From an uncultured Muribaculaceae bacterium (GTDB lineage Bacteria; Bacteroidota; Bacteroidia; Bacteroidales; Muribaculaceae), in the NCBI GenBank assembly GCA_910584055.1, contig CAJTZS010000010.1, positions 1-64,000 of the forward strand: a DNA stretch of 64,000 nucleotides. Reading direction: 5' to 3'. Both the position numbers and the translations under genes were made by a program. Positions 8,801-17,005 of this stretch are shown in pieces (the first letter of the stretch is position 1; every line of letters begins with the position of its first letter). The notes beneath the pieces were generated by a model that was not told where the DNA came from, made no database searches, and saw nothing but the letters and a program-made list of their open reading frames with translations.

Positions 8801-9036
8801 TAGCGAGAGGTTAATTCATGGCGCACATGCTCGGCGCGGTCCTCGTCGTTTTCAAAATTAGTGGATAGGAAATCGGGAAAGAAAAATAATTTCATCACCA
8901 CAAAAAATATGAAAAGCTTTATAATAATTATGAGCCATAAGGTTTTGCCCACAGTCATTTCCCTGAAGCCATTGTAATAGAACAGCCAGATATTTTTAAT
9001 TCCTTTTTTTGCGGATTGAACTATATATGGAATCAT
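8800..9036 (-). CDS. DUF4492 small membrane protein, first gene of cyd operon
   Basis: The 78-residue protein has a short amphipathic N-terminus, the conserved FYYNGFREMTVGKTLW segment, one hydrophobic helix (LIIIIKLFIFFVVMKLFFF) and an acidic tail. This matches DUF4492, a family that in Bacteroidetes and Epsilonproteobacteria stands directly before cydA. A role in biogenesis or stability of cytochrome bd is inferred from position only. The start ATG at 9036 is preceded by a Bacteroidetes-type promoter, so this is the first gene of the operon. Confidence 0.85.
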   Translation of the reverse strand: MIPYIVQSAKKGIKNIWLFYYNGFREMTVGKTLWLIIIIKLFIFFVVMKLFFFPDFLSTNFENDEDRAEHVRHELTSR

Positions 9037-9073
9037 TTTAGGTGAAAGTCAAGAGGTTTCAGGTATCGGACAA

Positions 9074-9105
9074 CAAATTTAACAAAAAATTATATTAAAA
9101 GGAAA
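9074..9105 (-). promoter_or_regulatory. Promoter of the cyd operon
   Basis: On the minus strand TTTC (9105-9102), a 20-base spacer and TAAATTTG (9081-9074) fit the Bacteroidetes primary sigma factor consensus TTTG-N19-21-TAnnTTTG with one mismatch in the -33 box. It lies 38 bases before the DUF4492 start. Confidence 0.55.
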
Positions 9106-9124
9106 AATCATGAGGATTTTTGAT

Positions 9125-9132
9125 TAACTTTG
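9125..9132 (+). promoter_or_regulatory. -7 element for the DUF4494-yggS unit
   Basis: TAACTTTG matches the Bacteroidetes -7 consensus TAnnTTTG exactly. No good -33 TTTG stands at the expected distance. It is 112 bases before the DUF4494 start and divergent from the cyd promoter. Confidence 0.45.
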
Positions 9133-9243
9133 CAAAGAGAAGCATCCTGTATTACAATAAGTGCAGGATATGGATTGCGCTAAGATATTGACAGCGCCCC
9201 AATAAATAATTACTTTAGGACTAACTAAGAAGTTTCTACAAAT

Positions 9244-9690
9244 ATGGCTCTTTGGTTTGAATGTAAGGTTAGATATGACAAGATGCAGGAAAACGGGATG
9301 GTAAAAAAAGTTAACGAACCGTATCTCGTGGATGCCTTGACTTTTACAGAGGCGGAAGCTCGCATCATGGAGGAGATGAAGCCATTTATTTCCGGTGAAT
9401 ATTCCATTTCTTCAGAGAAAAAAACAAAAATATCCGAGATATTTTTCAATGAATGTGGGGACCGCTATTATCAGGTGAAGGTGAATTTCATCACTCTTGA
9501 TGAAAAAACCGGAACGGAAAAGAAGTCCGCGACCCTTATCCTTGTTCAGGCCTCCGATTTTGAGGATGCCTTGAAAAACTTTCTTGAAGGGATGAAGGGA
9601 ACGATGGGGGATTTCGAGATTGCATCAATAACCGAAACCCCGTTGATGGATGTCTATCCTGCGAATCTTGGAGGAGGTAATAATAATTAG
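9244..9690 (+). CDS. DUF4494 family protein
   Basis: The 148-residue soluble protein begins MALWFECKVRYDKMQENG and continues VNEPYLVDALTFTEAEARI, the pattern I know from DUF4494, a family restricted to Bacteroidetes. It has no signal peptide, no membrane helix and no catalytic motif. It is followed 12 bases later by a YggS-type PLP protein, an arrangement that I believe is conserved in the order. Function is unknown. A role connected with amino-acid or PLP homeostasis would be only guilt by association. Confidence 0.85.
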   Translation: MALWFECKVRYDKMQENGMVKKVNEPYLVDALTFTEAEARIMEEMKPFISGEYSISSEKKTKISEIFFNECGDRYYQVKVNFITLDEKTGTEKKSATLILVQASDFEDALKNFLEGMKGTMGDFEIASITETPLMDVYPANLGGGNNN

Positions 9691-9702
9691 ATTTAGGAAT
9701 TG

Positions 9703-10368
9703 ATGGTCGCAGAGGAGATAAAGGAACTACAGCGGGAGATTCCGGAAGGAGTCGCCCTTGTTGCAGTCTCCAAATTCCATCCGGTCTCAATGATCCGGGA
9801 GGCATACGATGCCGGGCAGCGTCGGTTTGGAGAAAGCCGTGTCCAGGAGCTGCTTGAAAAGATTCCACAGTTGCCGGAAGATATAGAGTGGCATTTTATA
9901 GGACATTTACAGACTAATAAAGTTAAACAGCTCATAGGCAAAACATCCTTGATTGAAAGTGTCGATTCTGAAAGGCTCCTCGACCTTATTGATTCGGAAT
10001 CAAGAAAAGCCGGGGTGACTACGCGTGTGCTTATGCAGGTGCATGTGGCCAAAGAGGAAACGAAATTCGGATTCCTGCCGGACGAACTGATTGCATATTT
10101 CAAGGACCGTAAGTTTGAAAACCTTACGAATACCCATATCTGTGGAGTGATGGGGATGGCTTCGAATACCGAAGATATGGCGCGTGTCAAGGCTGACTTC
10201 GCGAAGATACATGATGTGTTCCGTGAAATTGCCACTGATGAAAGCCTCGGACTCCGTGGTTTCACCCAGATTTCAATGGGCATGAGCCATGATTGGCGGC
10301 TGGCAATTGAAGAGGGTGCGACTATTGTAAGAATAGGTAGTCTTATCTTCGGGGAACGAGTCTATTAG
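9703..10368 (+). CDS. YggS/PLPBP family pyridoxal-phosphate homeostasis protein
   Basis: The frame can start with TTG at 9700, but the adjacent ATG at 9703 is the natural start and gives 221 residues. The fold is a TIM barrel of the alanine-racemase N-terminal type without the C-terminal domain. The PLP lysine lies in LVAVSKFHPVSMIREAYDAG (here SKF), and the barrel motifs EWHFIGHLQTNKVK, MGMSHDWRLAIEEG and RIGSLIFGERVY are all present. The family binds PLP and affects vitamin B6 and amino-acid balance, with no firmly assigned reaction. It is likely co-transcribed with the DUF4494 gene. Confidence 0.93.
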   Translation: MVAEEIKELQREIPEGVALVAVSKFHPVSMIREAYDAGQRRFGESRVQELLEKIPQLPEDIEWHFIGHLQTNKVKQLIGKTSLIESVDSERLLDLIDSESRKAGVTTRVLMQVHVAKEETKFGFLPDELIAYFKDRKFENLTNTHICGVMGMASNTEDMARVKADFAKIHDVFREIATDESLGLRGFTQISMGMSHDWRLAIEEGATIVRIGSLIFGERVY

Positions 10369-10467
10369 ACTCCTTCAAAGTTTTAGAAAAATTGCAGTAA
10401 CTGATTAAATGAATGATGATTACGATTAGCATTAGAATTTAATAACCATAAATATATTAACTCTATC

Positions 10468-11793
10468 ATGACTCAATCTACACAAAAGCGATCCATGGTC
10501 GCTATCATCACGATGTTTTTCATCTTTGCGATGATATCTTTCGTGACAAACATGGCCGCCCCCTTCGGCAACATATGGGGATTCAAGTATGAATGGGCAG
10601 GTATGGCCGGCAACCTTATGAATTTTACCGCCTATCTGTTTATGGGTATTCCGGCAGGCAACATGCTTATCCGTTATGGATACAAGAAAACCGCTCTCAT
10701 CGCTCTTGCAGTAGGAGCTATAGGTCTTGGAATTCAGTTGCTCTCGAGTGTTGTGGGCGGTAATATAGTGGTGATCGGAGGCGAGAATCCCACCACGCTC
10801 AACCTGTTCATCTATCTTCTCGGCGCACTTGTCTGCGGTTTCTGCGTATGTATGCTCAACACAGTCGTCAACCCTATGCTTAACCTTCTCGGCGGCGGCG
10901 GCAACAAGGGCAATCAGCTTGTACAGACAGGCGGTACGCTCAATTCACTTGCCGGAACTCTGACTCCGCTTCTCGTTGGTATGCTTGTCGGCACTCTGAC
11001 AAAAGACACAACAATGGCTGCTGTAGCTCCCCTCGTAATCACAGGTATTGCAATATTTGTTCTTGCATTCATCGTGATTTCGTTTGTAAAGATTGAAGAG
11101 CCCCAGTCAAATCTCAACAAGGTGAAATATGAGCACAGCCCGCTCGCTTTCCGTCATTGTCTTCTTGGCGTTATCGCTATCTTCTTCTATGTAGGTATCG
11201 AAATCGGTATTCCCGGTGAGCTCAACGCATGGATAAGCCGCGAGAATTTTGAAGGTGCGGCAGCAGTGGCAGGCTCTTTGGCCGCCCTCTATTGGCTCAT
11301 GATGCTTATCGGCCGTTTCCTCAGCTCGATCATCAGCGGTAAGGTTTCTACCCGCGCACAGATGATCACGGTTTCTTCGGTTGCCATCATCCTTGTGCTC
11401 ATAGCTATCTTCCTCCCTGAGGAGATAACGTTCAAATCGCCTGAAATCAGTGCCCTCAATATTATGAGCGGAGAGGTGCCTTTGAAATGTCTCTTCCTTT
11501 TCCTCTGCGGTCTCTGCACATCTGTTATGTGGGGAGGAATCTTCAATCTTGCTACTGAAGGTCTCGGCAAATACACAGCCAAGGCTACCGGCCTTTTCAT
11601 GACGATGGTTGTGGGCGGCGGTATAATGCCGTATATTCAGGACTGGATCGGCCGTACAGCCGGATATGTAAACAGCTACTGGCTCGTTGTTGCCATGCTT
11701 GCATATATCCTGTATTATTCCCTTATTGGATCGAAGAATGTCAATAAGGACATTCCTGTAGGTGAAGAACCTATTGATCTCAGAGATCTCTAA
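10468..11793 (+). CDS. FucP/GluP-like sugar MFS transporter
   Basis: The 441-residue protein has about twelve hydrophobic helices and no signal peptide. Features that recall the FHS subfamily (fucose, glucose/galactose permeases) are the first helix (MFFIFAMISFVTNMAAPF), NFTAYLFMGIPAGNMLIRYGYKKTAL after it, and NTVVNPMLNLLGGGGNKGNQLVQTGGTLNSL in the middle. The family carries out proton-linked sugar uptake through the inner membrane. It stands directly before transketolase but is separated from it by a terminator-like hairpin. The sugar carried cannot be told from the sequence. Confidence 0.85.
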   Translation: MTQSTQKRSMVAIITMFFIFAMISFVTNMAAPFGNIWGFKYEWAGMAGNLMNFTAYLFMGIPAGNMLIRYGYKKTALIALAVGAIGLGIQLLSSVVGGNIVVIGGENPTTLNLFIYLLGALVCGFCVCMLNTVVNPMLNLLGGGGNKGNQLVQTGGTLNSLAGTLTPLLVGMLVGTLTKDTTMAAVAPLVITGIAIFVLAFIVISFVKIEEPQSNLNKVKYEHSPLAFRHCLLGVIAIFFYVGIEIGIPGELNAWISRENFEGAAAVAGSLAALYWLMMLIGRFLSSIISGKVSTRAQMITVSSVAIILVLIAIFLPEEITFKSPEISALNIMSGEVPLKCLFLFLCGLCTSVMWGGIFNLATEGLGKYTAKATGLFMTMVVGGGIMPYIQDWIGRTAGYVNSYWLVVAMLAYILYYSLIGSKNVNKDIPVGEEPIDLRDL

Positions 11794-11804
11794 TCAAATA
11801 AATG

Positions 11805-11852
11805 CACTCCGGTGGACAGTAATGTTGCAATTACGTTTGCCGGAGTGTTTTT
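11805..11852 (+). terminator. Terminator after the MFS transporter
   Basis: CACTCCGG (11805-11812) and CCGGAGTG (11840-11847) form an eight-base stem with a long loop of 27 bases, followed by TTTTT. It ends just 20 bases before the transketolase start. Confidence 0.6.
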
Positions 11853-11872
11853 AGCATATAACTTATAGAATT

Positions 11873-13900
11873 ATGGACGTCAAAGTCATGAATGATGCCG
11901 CCAATAATCTCCGCGTCTTGATCGCAGAGATGGTGGAGAAGTCTAAATCCGGTCACCCCGGCGGCGCTATGGGTGGTGCGGACTTTATCAATGTATTGTA
12001 TTCAAGTTTTCTCGTGTATGATCCCGAAGATCCGAAATGGTTTGCCCGCGACAGGTTTTTCCTTGATCCGGGTCATATGTCTCCGATGCTTTACAGCATT
12101 CTGGCGCTGACCGGGAAATTTACAATCGAGGAACTTCAGAACTTCCGTCAGTGGGGGAGTGTCACGCCTGGTCATCCCGAGGTGGATGTTGAACGGGGAA
12201 TAGAAAATACTTCCGGTCCGCTCGGTCAAGGGCATGTGATGGCCGTTGGCGCTGCGATAGCGGAGCGTTTCCTCGCTGCCCGCTTTGGAGAGGTTGTGGC
12301 GCATAAGACCTATGCGTTCATTTCAGATGGCGGCATTCAGGAAGAGATTTCACAGGGAGCCGGACGTATAGCCGGTAAGCTTGGTCTGCATAACCTCATA
12401 ATGTTCTACGATTCCAACAAGGTTCAGCTGTCAACGCATGTCGCGGATGTCACCAACGAAGATACTGCAGCAAAATACCGTGCATGGCATTGGAACGTAA
12501 TTGAGGTTGACGGCACTGATCCCCTTGCAATGGCAGGTGCCCTTCAGGCAGCTTTGGAAGAGAAAGAGAAACCGACTCTTATCATCGGTCATACCGTTAT
12601 GGCGCGTGGCGCTGTAGATTCAGAGGGTAAATCGCTTGAGGGAGCAATTTCCACTCATGGGCAGCCGCTTTCGGCAGCCGGAGCGGACATAGTGAAAACT
12701 GTAGTGAATCTCGGTGGCGATCCTGAAAATCCCTGGATTATCCGTGAAGATGTGAAAAAACTCTATGCTGACAGGGCTGAAGAATTGAGGAAGATAGTTG
12801 CTTCGCGTCGTGAGGCATATAAGGAATGGGCGGCAGCCAATCCCGCAAAAGCCCAGGAACTTCAAGATTATATAGATCTTAAATTGCCTGCGCTTCCCTG
12901 GGATTCCATCGAGCTCAAGCCCAATATGGCAAGCCGCGCCGCTTCCGCTTCTGTTCTCGGTTTCCTTGCCGGGCATGTAGGCAATATGATTGTTTCGAGT
13001 GCGGACCTTGCTAACTCTGATAAAACAGACGGTTTCCTTAAAAAGACCACAGTGCTTTGCAAGGAAGATTTCTCAGGCGGTTTCCTTCAGGCCGGAGTGG
13101 CAGAGCTTACCATGGCTTGTATCATAAACGGTATTGCCCTTCACGGCGGAGTGTTCGGTGCCTGCGCCACGTTCTTTGTGTTCTCCGATTATATGAAGCC
13201 TGCCATCAGAATGTCTGCCCTCATGCAGCTTCCGGTCAAGTTTATCTATACGCATGATTCGTTCAGGGTCGGAGAAGATGGTCCGACGCATGAGCCTATC
13301 GAGCAGGAAGCTCAGATTCGTCTGATGGAGCAGATTACTAACTTCGGAGGTCGTCCTTCGGCACTTGTGCTTCGTCCAGCTGATTCTGCCGAGACTGTCG
13401 AGGCTTATAAGCTTGCAATGGAGAATGTCCACACACCATCAATTCTCATATTCTCGCGTCAGAATCTTGAAGACCTGCCCGGTAAGAATCGCCGGGAGGA
13501 GGCGAAGAAAGCTGCCCGGGGTGGCTATGTAGTGGTCGAGGCCGAGAATCCGGATGTCGTTCTCGTCGGGAACGGAAGCGACGTAGCTCTTCTTGTTCAT
13601 GCAGCCGAGGCGTTGAAGGAGGAAGGGGTTGGAGCGCGCGTGGTGTCAGTTCCATCAATCGGTCTCTTCAACAGTCAGAGTGAGGAATACCGTCGCAGCG
13701 TAATCCCCGCCGGCGTTAAACTTTTCGGTTTGACTTCCGGGTTACCCGCAACCCTATATCCTTTGCTCAACGGCGGGGAATATAGGTTTATGGGAATGGA
13801 ACGTTTCGGGGCATCGGCTCCCGCCAAGGTTCTTGATGAAAAATTCGGGTATAATACGGAAAATGTATTAAAAAATATTAAACAATTTTTAGGAAAGTAG
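11873..13900 (+). CDS. tkt: Transketolase
   Basis: The 675-residue cytoplasmic enzyme transfers two-carbon ketol units in the pentose phosphate pathway with thiamine diphosphate (TPP). Motifs in order are KSGHPGGAMGGADF (substrate/TPP histidine), the TSGPLGQGHVMAVGAA segment, the TPP-binding loop region SDGGIQEEISQGAG to MFYDSNKVQLS, and in the pyrimidine domain FVFSDYMKPAIRMSAL and THDSFRVGEDGPTHEPIEQ (catalytic region). The usual GDG of the TPP motif is SDGG here. Length is normal. It is downstream of a sugar transporter and is followed by ompA with its own promoter. Confidence 0.95.
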   Translation: MDVKVMNDAANNLRVLIAEMVEKSKSGHPGGAMGGADFINVLYSSFLVYDPEDPKWFARDRFFLDPGHMSPMLYSILALTGKFTIEELQNFRQWGSVTPGHPEVDVERGIENTSGPLGQGHVMAVGAAIAERFLAARFGEVVAHKTYAFISDGGIQEEISQGAGRIAGKLGLHNLIMFYDSNKVQLSTHVADVTNEDTAAKYRAWHWNVIEVDGTDPLAMAGALQAALEEKEKPTLIIGHTVMARGAVDSEGKSLEGAISTHGQPLSAAGADIVKTVVNLGGDPENPWIIREDVKKLYADRAEELRKIVASRREAYKEWAAANPAKAQELQDYIDLKLPALPWDSIELKPNMASRAASASVLGFLAGHVGNMIVSSADLANSDKTDGFLKKTTVLCKEDFSGGFLQAGVAELTMACIINGIALHGGVFGACATFFVFSDYMKPAIRMSALMQLPVKFIYTHDSFRVGEDGPTHEPIEQEAQIRLMEQITNFGGRPSALVLRPADSAETVEAYKLAMENVHTPSILIFSRQNLEDLPGKNRREEAKKAARGGYVVVEAENPDVVLVGNGSDVALLVHAAEALKEEGVGARVVSVPSIGLFNSQSEEYRRSVIPAGVKLFGLTSGLPATLYPLLNGGEYRFMGMERFGASAPAKVLDEKFGYNTENVLKNIKQFLGK

Positions 13901-13921
13901 TGTTTATATGTAAAAAAGTAC

Positions 13922-13929
13922 TAACTTTG
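13922..13929 (+). promoter_or_regulatory. -7 element of the ompA-family gene
   Basis: TAACTTTG fits the TAnnTTTG consensus. It lies 122 bases before the ATG, implying a long AT-rich leader. The -33 box is not well matched. Confidence 0.45.
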
Positions 13930-14050
13930 CAATTCGAAATTAACACTGCAAATGTGAAATTTAACAATTCGACATTGCGCATGGTTTGTTAGTTCTTATA
14001 TAAACGCCTAAAATAAAGACAATTATATAAATTAATTAATTTGTTGTTTT

Positions 14051-15244
14051 ATGAAGAAAAGTGTATTATTTACTCTCGCTGTTCTTGCTGCCGGCGCTTT
14101 CAGCGCAAATGCGCAGGAGGTGACCTATGTTGAGGACTGCTCGCAGGGTTATCTTATGAACAAAGCCAAAGACAACTGGTTTATGACAGTTCAGGGTGGT
14201 TCCAATATCCTTTTTGCAAAGGATAATATCCACGCAGAACTTAAGAACCGTTTCGGTGGCAATGCCGCTCTTTACTTCGGTAAATGGGTAACTCCTACTT
14301 TCGGTTTCCGTTTCGGTGGTCAATATCTTATGACCAAGGGCGCTACTCAGTATTGGGGTATGTTCCGCAAGCAGAACGAAGGTCAGATGGCCAATGGTTA
14401 CTATCCCGAGAAGATGCAGGCTGTATCTCCCGAGTTTGATGTCCTCATCAACCTCACCAACTGGTGGTGTGGCTATCGTCCCGGCCGTGTTTACAATGCA
14501 GTTCTCCACGGAGGTGGCGGTGCAATGTTCACATTCCGTCGCGCATACGACGGCAAAGATCTTCGCTGGCGTTCTGCAAAGAGCACTCCGCTCTTCATCA
14601 ACGTTGGTCTGCAGAACAACTTCGCTGTCAGCAAGAATGTAGACATCTTTGTTGATGTTGCTTATCAGCTTTTCAAAGAGGGTGGCGCTTACAATCCTCA
14701 CTACGCACAGGATCTTCAGCTTTCTGCCGGTCTTAACGTTCATTTCGGTAAGAAAGAGTGGAACTGCCCGACAACAGCTGTATGCCCCACTTGGAAATAT
14801 ACAGATGCAGAGGGTGACGCTCTCGTAGCTCGTCTCGCTCAGGCTGATGCGAAGATTGCAAGCCTTCAGAAACAGCTCGACGAATGCCTCAAACGTCCTG
14901 TTGAGAAAGTAAGCTGCGAAGGTCTCGCAACTGTTTACTATCCCATCAACCAGTATTCACTCTCAAGCCGCGAGAAAACTATTCTCAAATCAATGGCTGA
15001 GGTTATGAAAGAGACTCCCAATCAGAAATACATCCTTACAGGTTGGGCTGACAACTACACAGGTACAGACGAGATCAACACACGTCTCCGCAATCAGCGT
15101 GTAAACACTGTTAAGGAGTTCCTCGTTAAGTGTGGTGTTGACGAGAACCAGCTCGATGCTCGCATCGACGCTAACAACTTGACTGACTTCGGTGCTAAGG
15201 GTGCTCCCCTTGATCGCGCTGTGACAATCAAGCTCGCTGACTAA
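14051..15244 (+). CDS. OmpA-family outer-membrane protein
   Basis: The 397-residue protein has a signal peptide (MKKSVLFTLAVLAAGAFSANA), then a roughly 220-residue beta-rich region likely to form an outer-membrane barrel (FGFRFGGQYLMTKG, NVGLQNNFAVSKNVDIFVDVAYQLF). A short coiled segment (RLAQADAKIASLQKQLDECL) and a C-terminal OmpA-like peptidoglycan-binding domain (residues about 295-397) follow. The domain shows YPINQYSLSSREKTIL, YILTGWADNYTGTDEINTRLRNQRV and a Bacteroidetes-type end. Codons are strongly biased to highly used ones, which suggests an abundant protein. It ties the outer membrane to the cell wall. It has its own terminator. Confidence 0.92.
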   Translation: MKKSVLFTLAVLAAGAFSANAQEVTYVEDCSQGYLMNKAKDNWFMTVQGGSNILFAKDNIHAELKNRFGGNAALYFGKWVTPTFGFRFGGQYLMTKGATQYWGMFRKQNEGQMANGYYPEKMQAVSPEFDVLINLTNWWCGYRPGRVYNAVLHGGGGAMFTFRRAYDGKDLRWRSAKSTPLFINVGLQNNFAVSKNVDIFVDVAYQLFKEGGAYNPHYAQDLQLSAGLNVHFGKKEWNCPTTAVCPTWKYTDAEGDALVARLAQADAKIASLQKQLDECLKRPVEKVSCEGLATVYYPINQYSLSSREKTILKSMAEVMKETPNQKYILTGWADNYTGTDEINTRLRNQRVNTVKEFLVKCGVDENQLDARIDANNLTDFGAKGAPLDRAVTIKLAD

Positions 15245-15255
15245 TCAAGTCGCCA

Positions 15256-15301
15256 TATATAATAAAGAAGGCTCGCAATTGCGAGCCTTCTTTATTATAT
15301 A
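15256..15301. terminator. Perfect 46-base palindrome, bidirectional terminator
   Basis: The sequence is exactly self-complementary about the centre of GCTCGCAATTGCGAGC, with arms extending through AAAGAAG/CTTCTTT to ATAATA/TATTAT. Stem plus T- and A-rich flanks can stop transcription from ompA (plus) and from the pseudouridine synthase (minus). Confidence 0.85.
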
Positions 15302-15334
15302 ATGTTTAATGTGCAATGTTTAATGTTTAATGGG
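15299..15334. repeat. AATGTTTAATGTGCAATG-type intergenic repeat
   Basis: Directly after the terminator palindrome stand AATGTTTAATGTGCAATG and TTTAATGTTTAATGGG, belonging to the same repeat family as the blocks at 7158, 8757, 56219 and 61838. Confidence 0.65.
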
Positions 15335-15342
15335 TGGGGGGA

Positions 15343-16011
15343 TTATCTTTTATCTAATAGTATCTGCATGTCGGGAAGAGGGGGAATCTCAATTGAAACC
15401 GGTTGCTTGGATACTGGATGTATGAATTCTATTTTATGTGCCTGGAGAGATATTCCACCATCGGGATTGCTGCGTCGGGCTCCATATTTCAAGTCTCCCT
15501 TAATGGGATTGCCATTATCTGAAAGCTGGGCGCGGATCTGATGTTTCCTGCCGGTAAGAAGATTAACTTCGAGGAGCGTGTATCTTTCGCCAACAGTTAT
15601 TGTCTTATATTGTAAAATTGATTTTTTTGCTTCAGGAGTATTTTTGTCTGTGACGAATGTTTTGTTTATTCTGCCATTCGATAAAAGATAATTCTCGATG
15701 GTTTTTTCCGGAGCGTGAGGTTTGCCTTCAACGAGAGCCCAGTATGTCTTGTGTATCTCACCATCGCGGAGCATCTTGTTCAGGCGTTCGAGGGCTTTTG
15801 ATGTCCGTGCAAAGATCACAAGCCCGGAAACGGGGCGGTCTATGCGGTGGACCACTCCACAAAACACATTTCCCGGTTTGTTGTACTTCTCTTTGATGTA
15901 TTGTTTTACCATCTCGGAGAGAGGGATGTCGCCGGTTTTGTCACCTTGCACTATTTCCCCCGCCTGCTTATTGACAATGATAATGTGGTTGTCTTCGTAG
16001 ACTATTTCCAT
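15343..16011 (-). CDS. RluA-family RNA pseudouridine synthase
   Basis: The 222-residue protein lacks an S4 domain and consists of the catalytic domain only. The catalytic aspartate lies in the motif VVHRIDRPVSGLVIFA (HRIDRPVSG), and LLTGRKHQIRAQLSDNGNPIKGD is the second family signature. It isomerises uridine to pseudouridine in rRNA or tRNA, but the target site cannot be inferred. The ATG at 16011 is only two bases from the T tract of the terminator of the upstream tRNA-fMet gene, so its leader overlaps that terminator. This suggests expression by readthrough or an unseen promoter within the tRNA gene. Confidence 0.92.
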   Translation of the reverse strand: MEIVYEDNHIIIVNKQAGEIVQGDKTGDIPLSEMVKQYIKEKYNKPGNVFCGVVHRIDRPVSGLVIFARTSKALERLNKMLRDGEIHKTYWALVEGKPHAPEKTIENYLLSNGRINKTFVTDKNTPEAKKSILQYKTITVGERYTLLEVNLLTGRKHQIRAQLSDNGNPIKGDLKYGARRSNPDGGISLQAHKIEFIHPVSKQPVSIEIPPLPDMQILLDKR

Positions 16012-16012
16012 A

Positions 16013-16038
16013 ATAAAAAAGCCGACTTAAAAGTCGGC
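16013..16038 (-). terminator. Terminator of the tRNA-fMet gene
   Basis: On the minus strand GCCGACTT TT AAGTCGGC (16038-16021) is an eight-base perfect stem followed by TTTTTT and TATTATGG. It runs into the ATG of the pseudouridine synthase. Confidence 0.85.
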
Positions 16039-16048
16039 GTTAATTTAG

Positions 16049-16120
<72 letters not shown>

Positions 16121-16136
16121 GTGTCATTTACGGGTG

Positions 16137-16168
16137 CAAAGTTAATACTATTTTTTTGACCGTGCAAA
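16137..16168 (-). promoter_or_regulatory. Promoter of tRNA-fMet
   Basis: On the minus strand TTTG (16168-16165), exactly 20 bases, and TAACTTTG (16144-16137) match the Bacteroidetes primary sigma consensus in both boxes. The -7 box ends 17 bases before the mature 5' end of the tRNA. Confidence 0.85.
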
Positions 16169-16281
16169 TATTTTGAGAGAAAAATCTTTAAAATTATGTT
16201 AAACGGCATTTTTTTTTAACTTTTTGTGTCATGTATTAAAATTGATGGGTTGTATATTGATGAGAATTGAAGAAAATTTGT

Positions 16282-16289
16282 TAAATTTG
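16282..16289 (+). promoter_or_regulatory. Possible -7 element of the TetR gene
   Basis: TAAATTTG fits TAnnTTTG and lies 92 bases before the TetR start, in the 260-base gap after the tRNA. A -33 TTTG at the right distance is not clear. The rest of the gap is AT-rich and shows no other feature. Confidence 0.35.
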
Positions 16290-16380
16290 CTCAATAATCC
16301 GAATTATGTGCAATTCCAATGCAAGCATATTTGTTACTATATAAAGGCTTGCGGTGGGGTAAACAGACTGAACTGAAGAA

Positions 16381-16965
16381 ATGGTGAAGAAAACTCGTGA
16401 AAAATTTATAGAGGTTGCGCGTCAGCTTTTTGCCCGCAAAGGTGTGGAGAACACAACGATGAACGATATCGCCTCCGCTTCCGACAAGGGCCGACGTACG
16501 ATTTACACCTATTTCAAAAGTAAACGCGAGATATTCAATGCCGTGATCGACAATGAATCGGAGCAGCTTCTTGCCCGTCTCCGTTTTATTGTGGCCAAGC
16601 CCATATCCCCTGAGGAGAAGCTTCAGGAGTACGTGGGATGCCGCCTTCAGACGATGCGCGAGATAGTTTCCCGTAACGGATCGCTGCGCGCAGGCTTTTT
16701 CCGGGATGTAAGGAAGGTTGACAGGGCGCGGTCCATTATCACACGCAAGGAAGCGTCCCTATTAATGGAGATATTGCATGAAGGGATTGAATCGGGTGAT
16801 TTCAGGATCAAGAATGTAAAGGAATGTGCTCTTGTGATTGTTAATGCCATTCACGGTCTTGATGTTCCCTATATCCGTGACAGCCTTTCGCAGTATGGAC
16901 TCGGAGACGAGCGTATACAGAAAGTGATAGCGGATTTAATACTTAACGGTATTATTGTGAGATAA
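16381..16965 (+). CDS. TetR/AcrR family transcriptional regulator
   Basis: The 194-residue protein has the TetR N-terminal helix-turn-helix: FIEVARQLFARKGVENTTMNDIASASDKGRRTIYTYFKSKREIF at about residues 9-52. The all-helical C-terminal part is the ligand-binding domain and is not recognisable by ligand. The KAS III-like gene starts 40 bases later, followed by fabG, so control of these lipid genes is a fair inference. Members of the FadR/FabR type often respond to acyl-CoA. No clear operator palindrome is seen before 16381. Confidence 0.9.
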   Translation: MVKKTREKFIEVARQLFARKGVENTTMNDIASASDKGRRTIYTYFKSKREIFNAVIDNESEQLLARLRFIVAKPISPEEKLQEYVGCRLQTMREIVSRNGSLRAGFFRDVRKVDRARSIITRKEASLLMEILHEGIESGDFRIKNVKECALVIVNAIHGLDVPYIRDSLSQYGLGDERIQKVIADLILNGIIVR

Positions 16966-17005
16966 GTAAGTGAGATAAGTAGGTAAATATTAAAGGATAT
17001 AAGTA

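Noticed and set aside
14066..14743. Minus-strand frame (225 codons) opposite the ompA-family gene
   Set aside because: Strong codon bias of the real gene opens the opposite frame. No domains were found.
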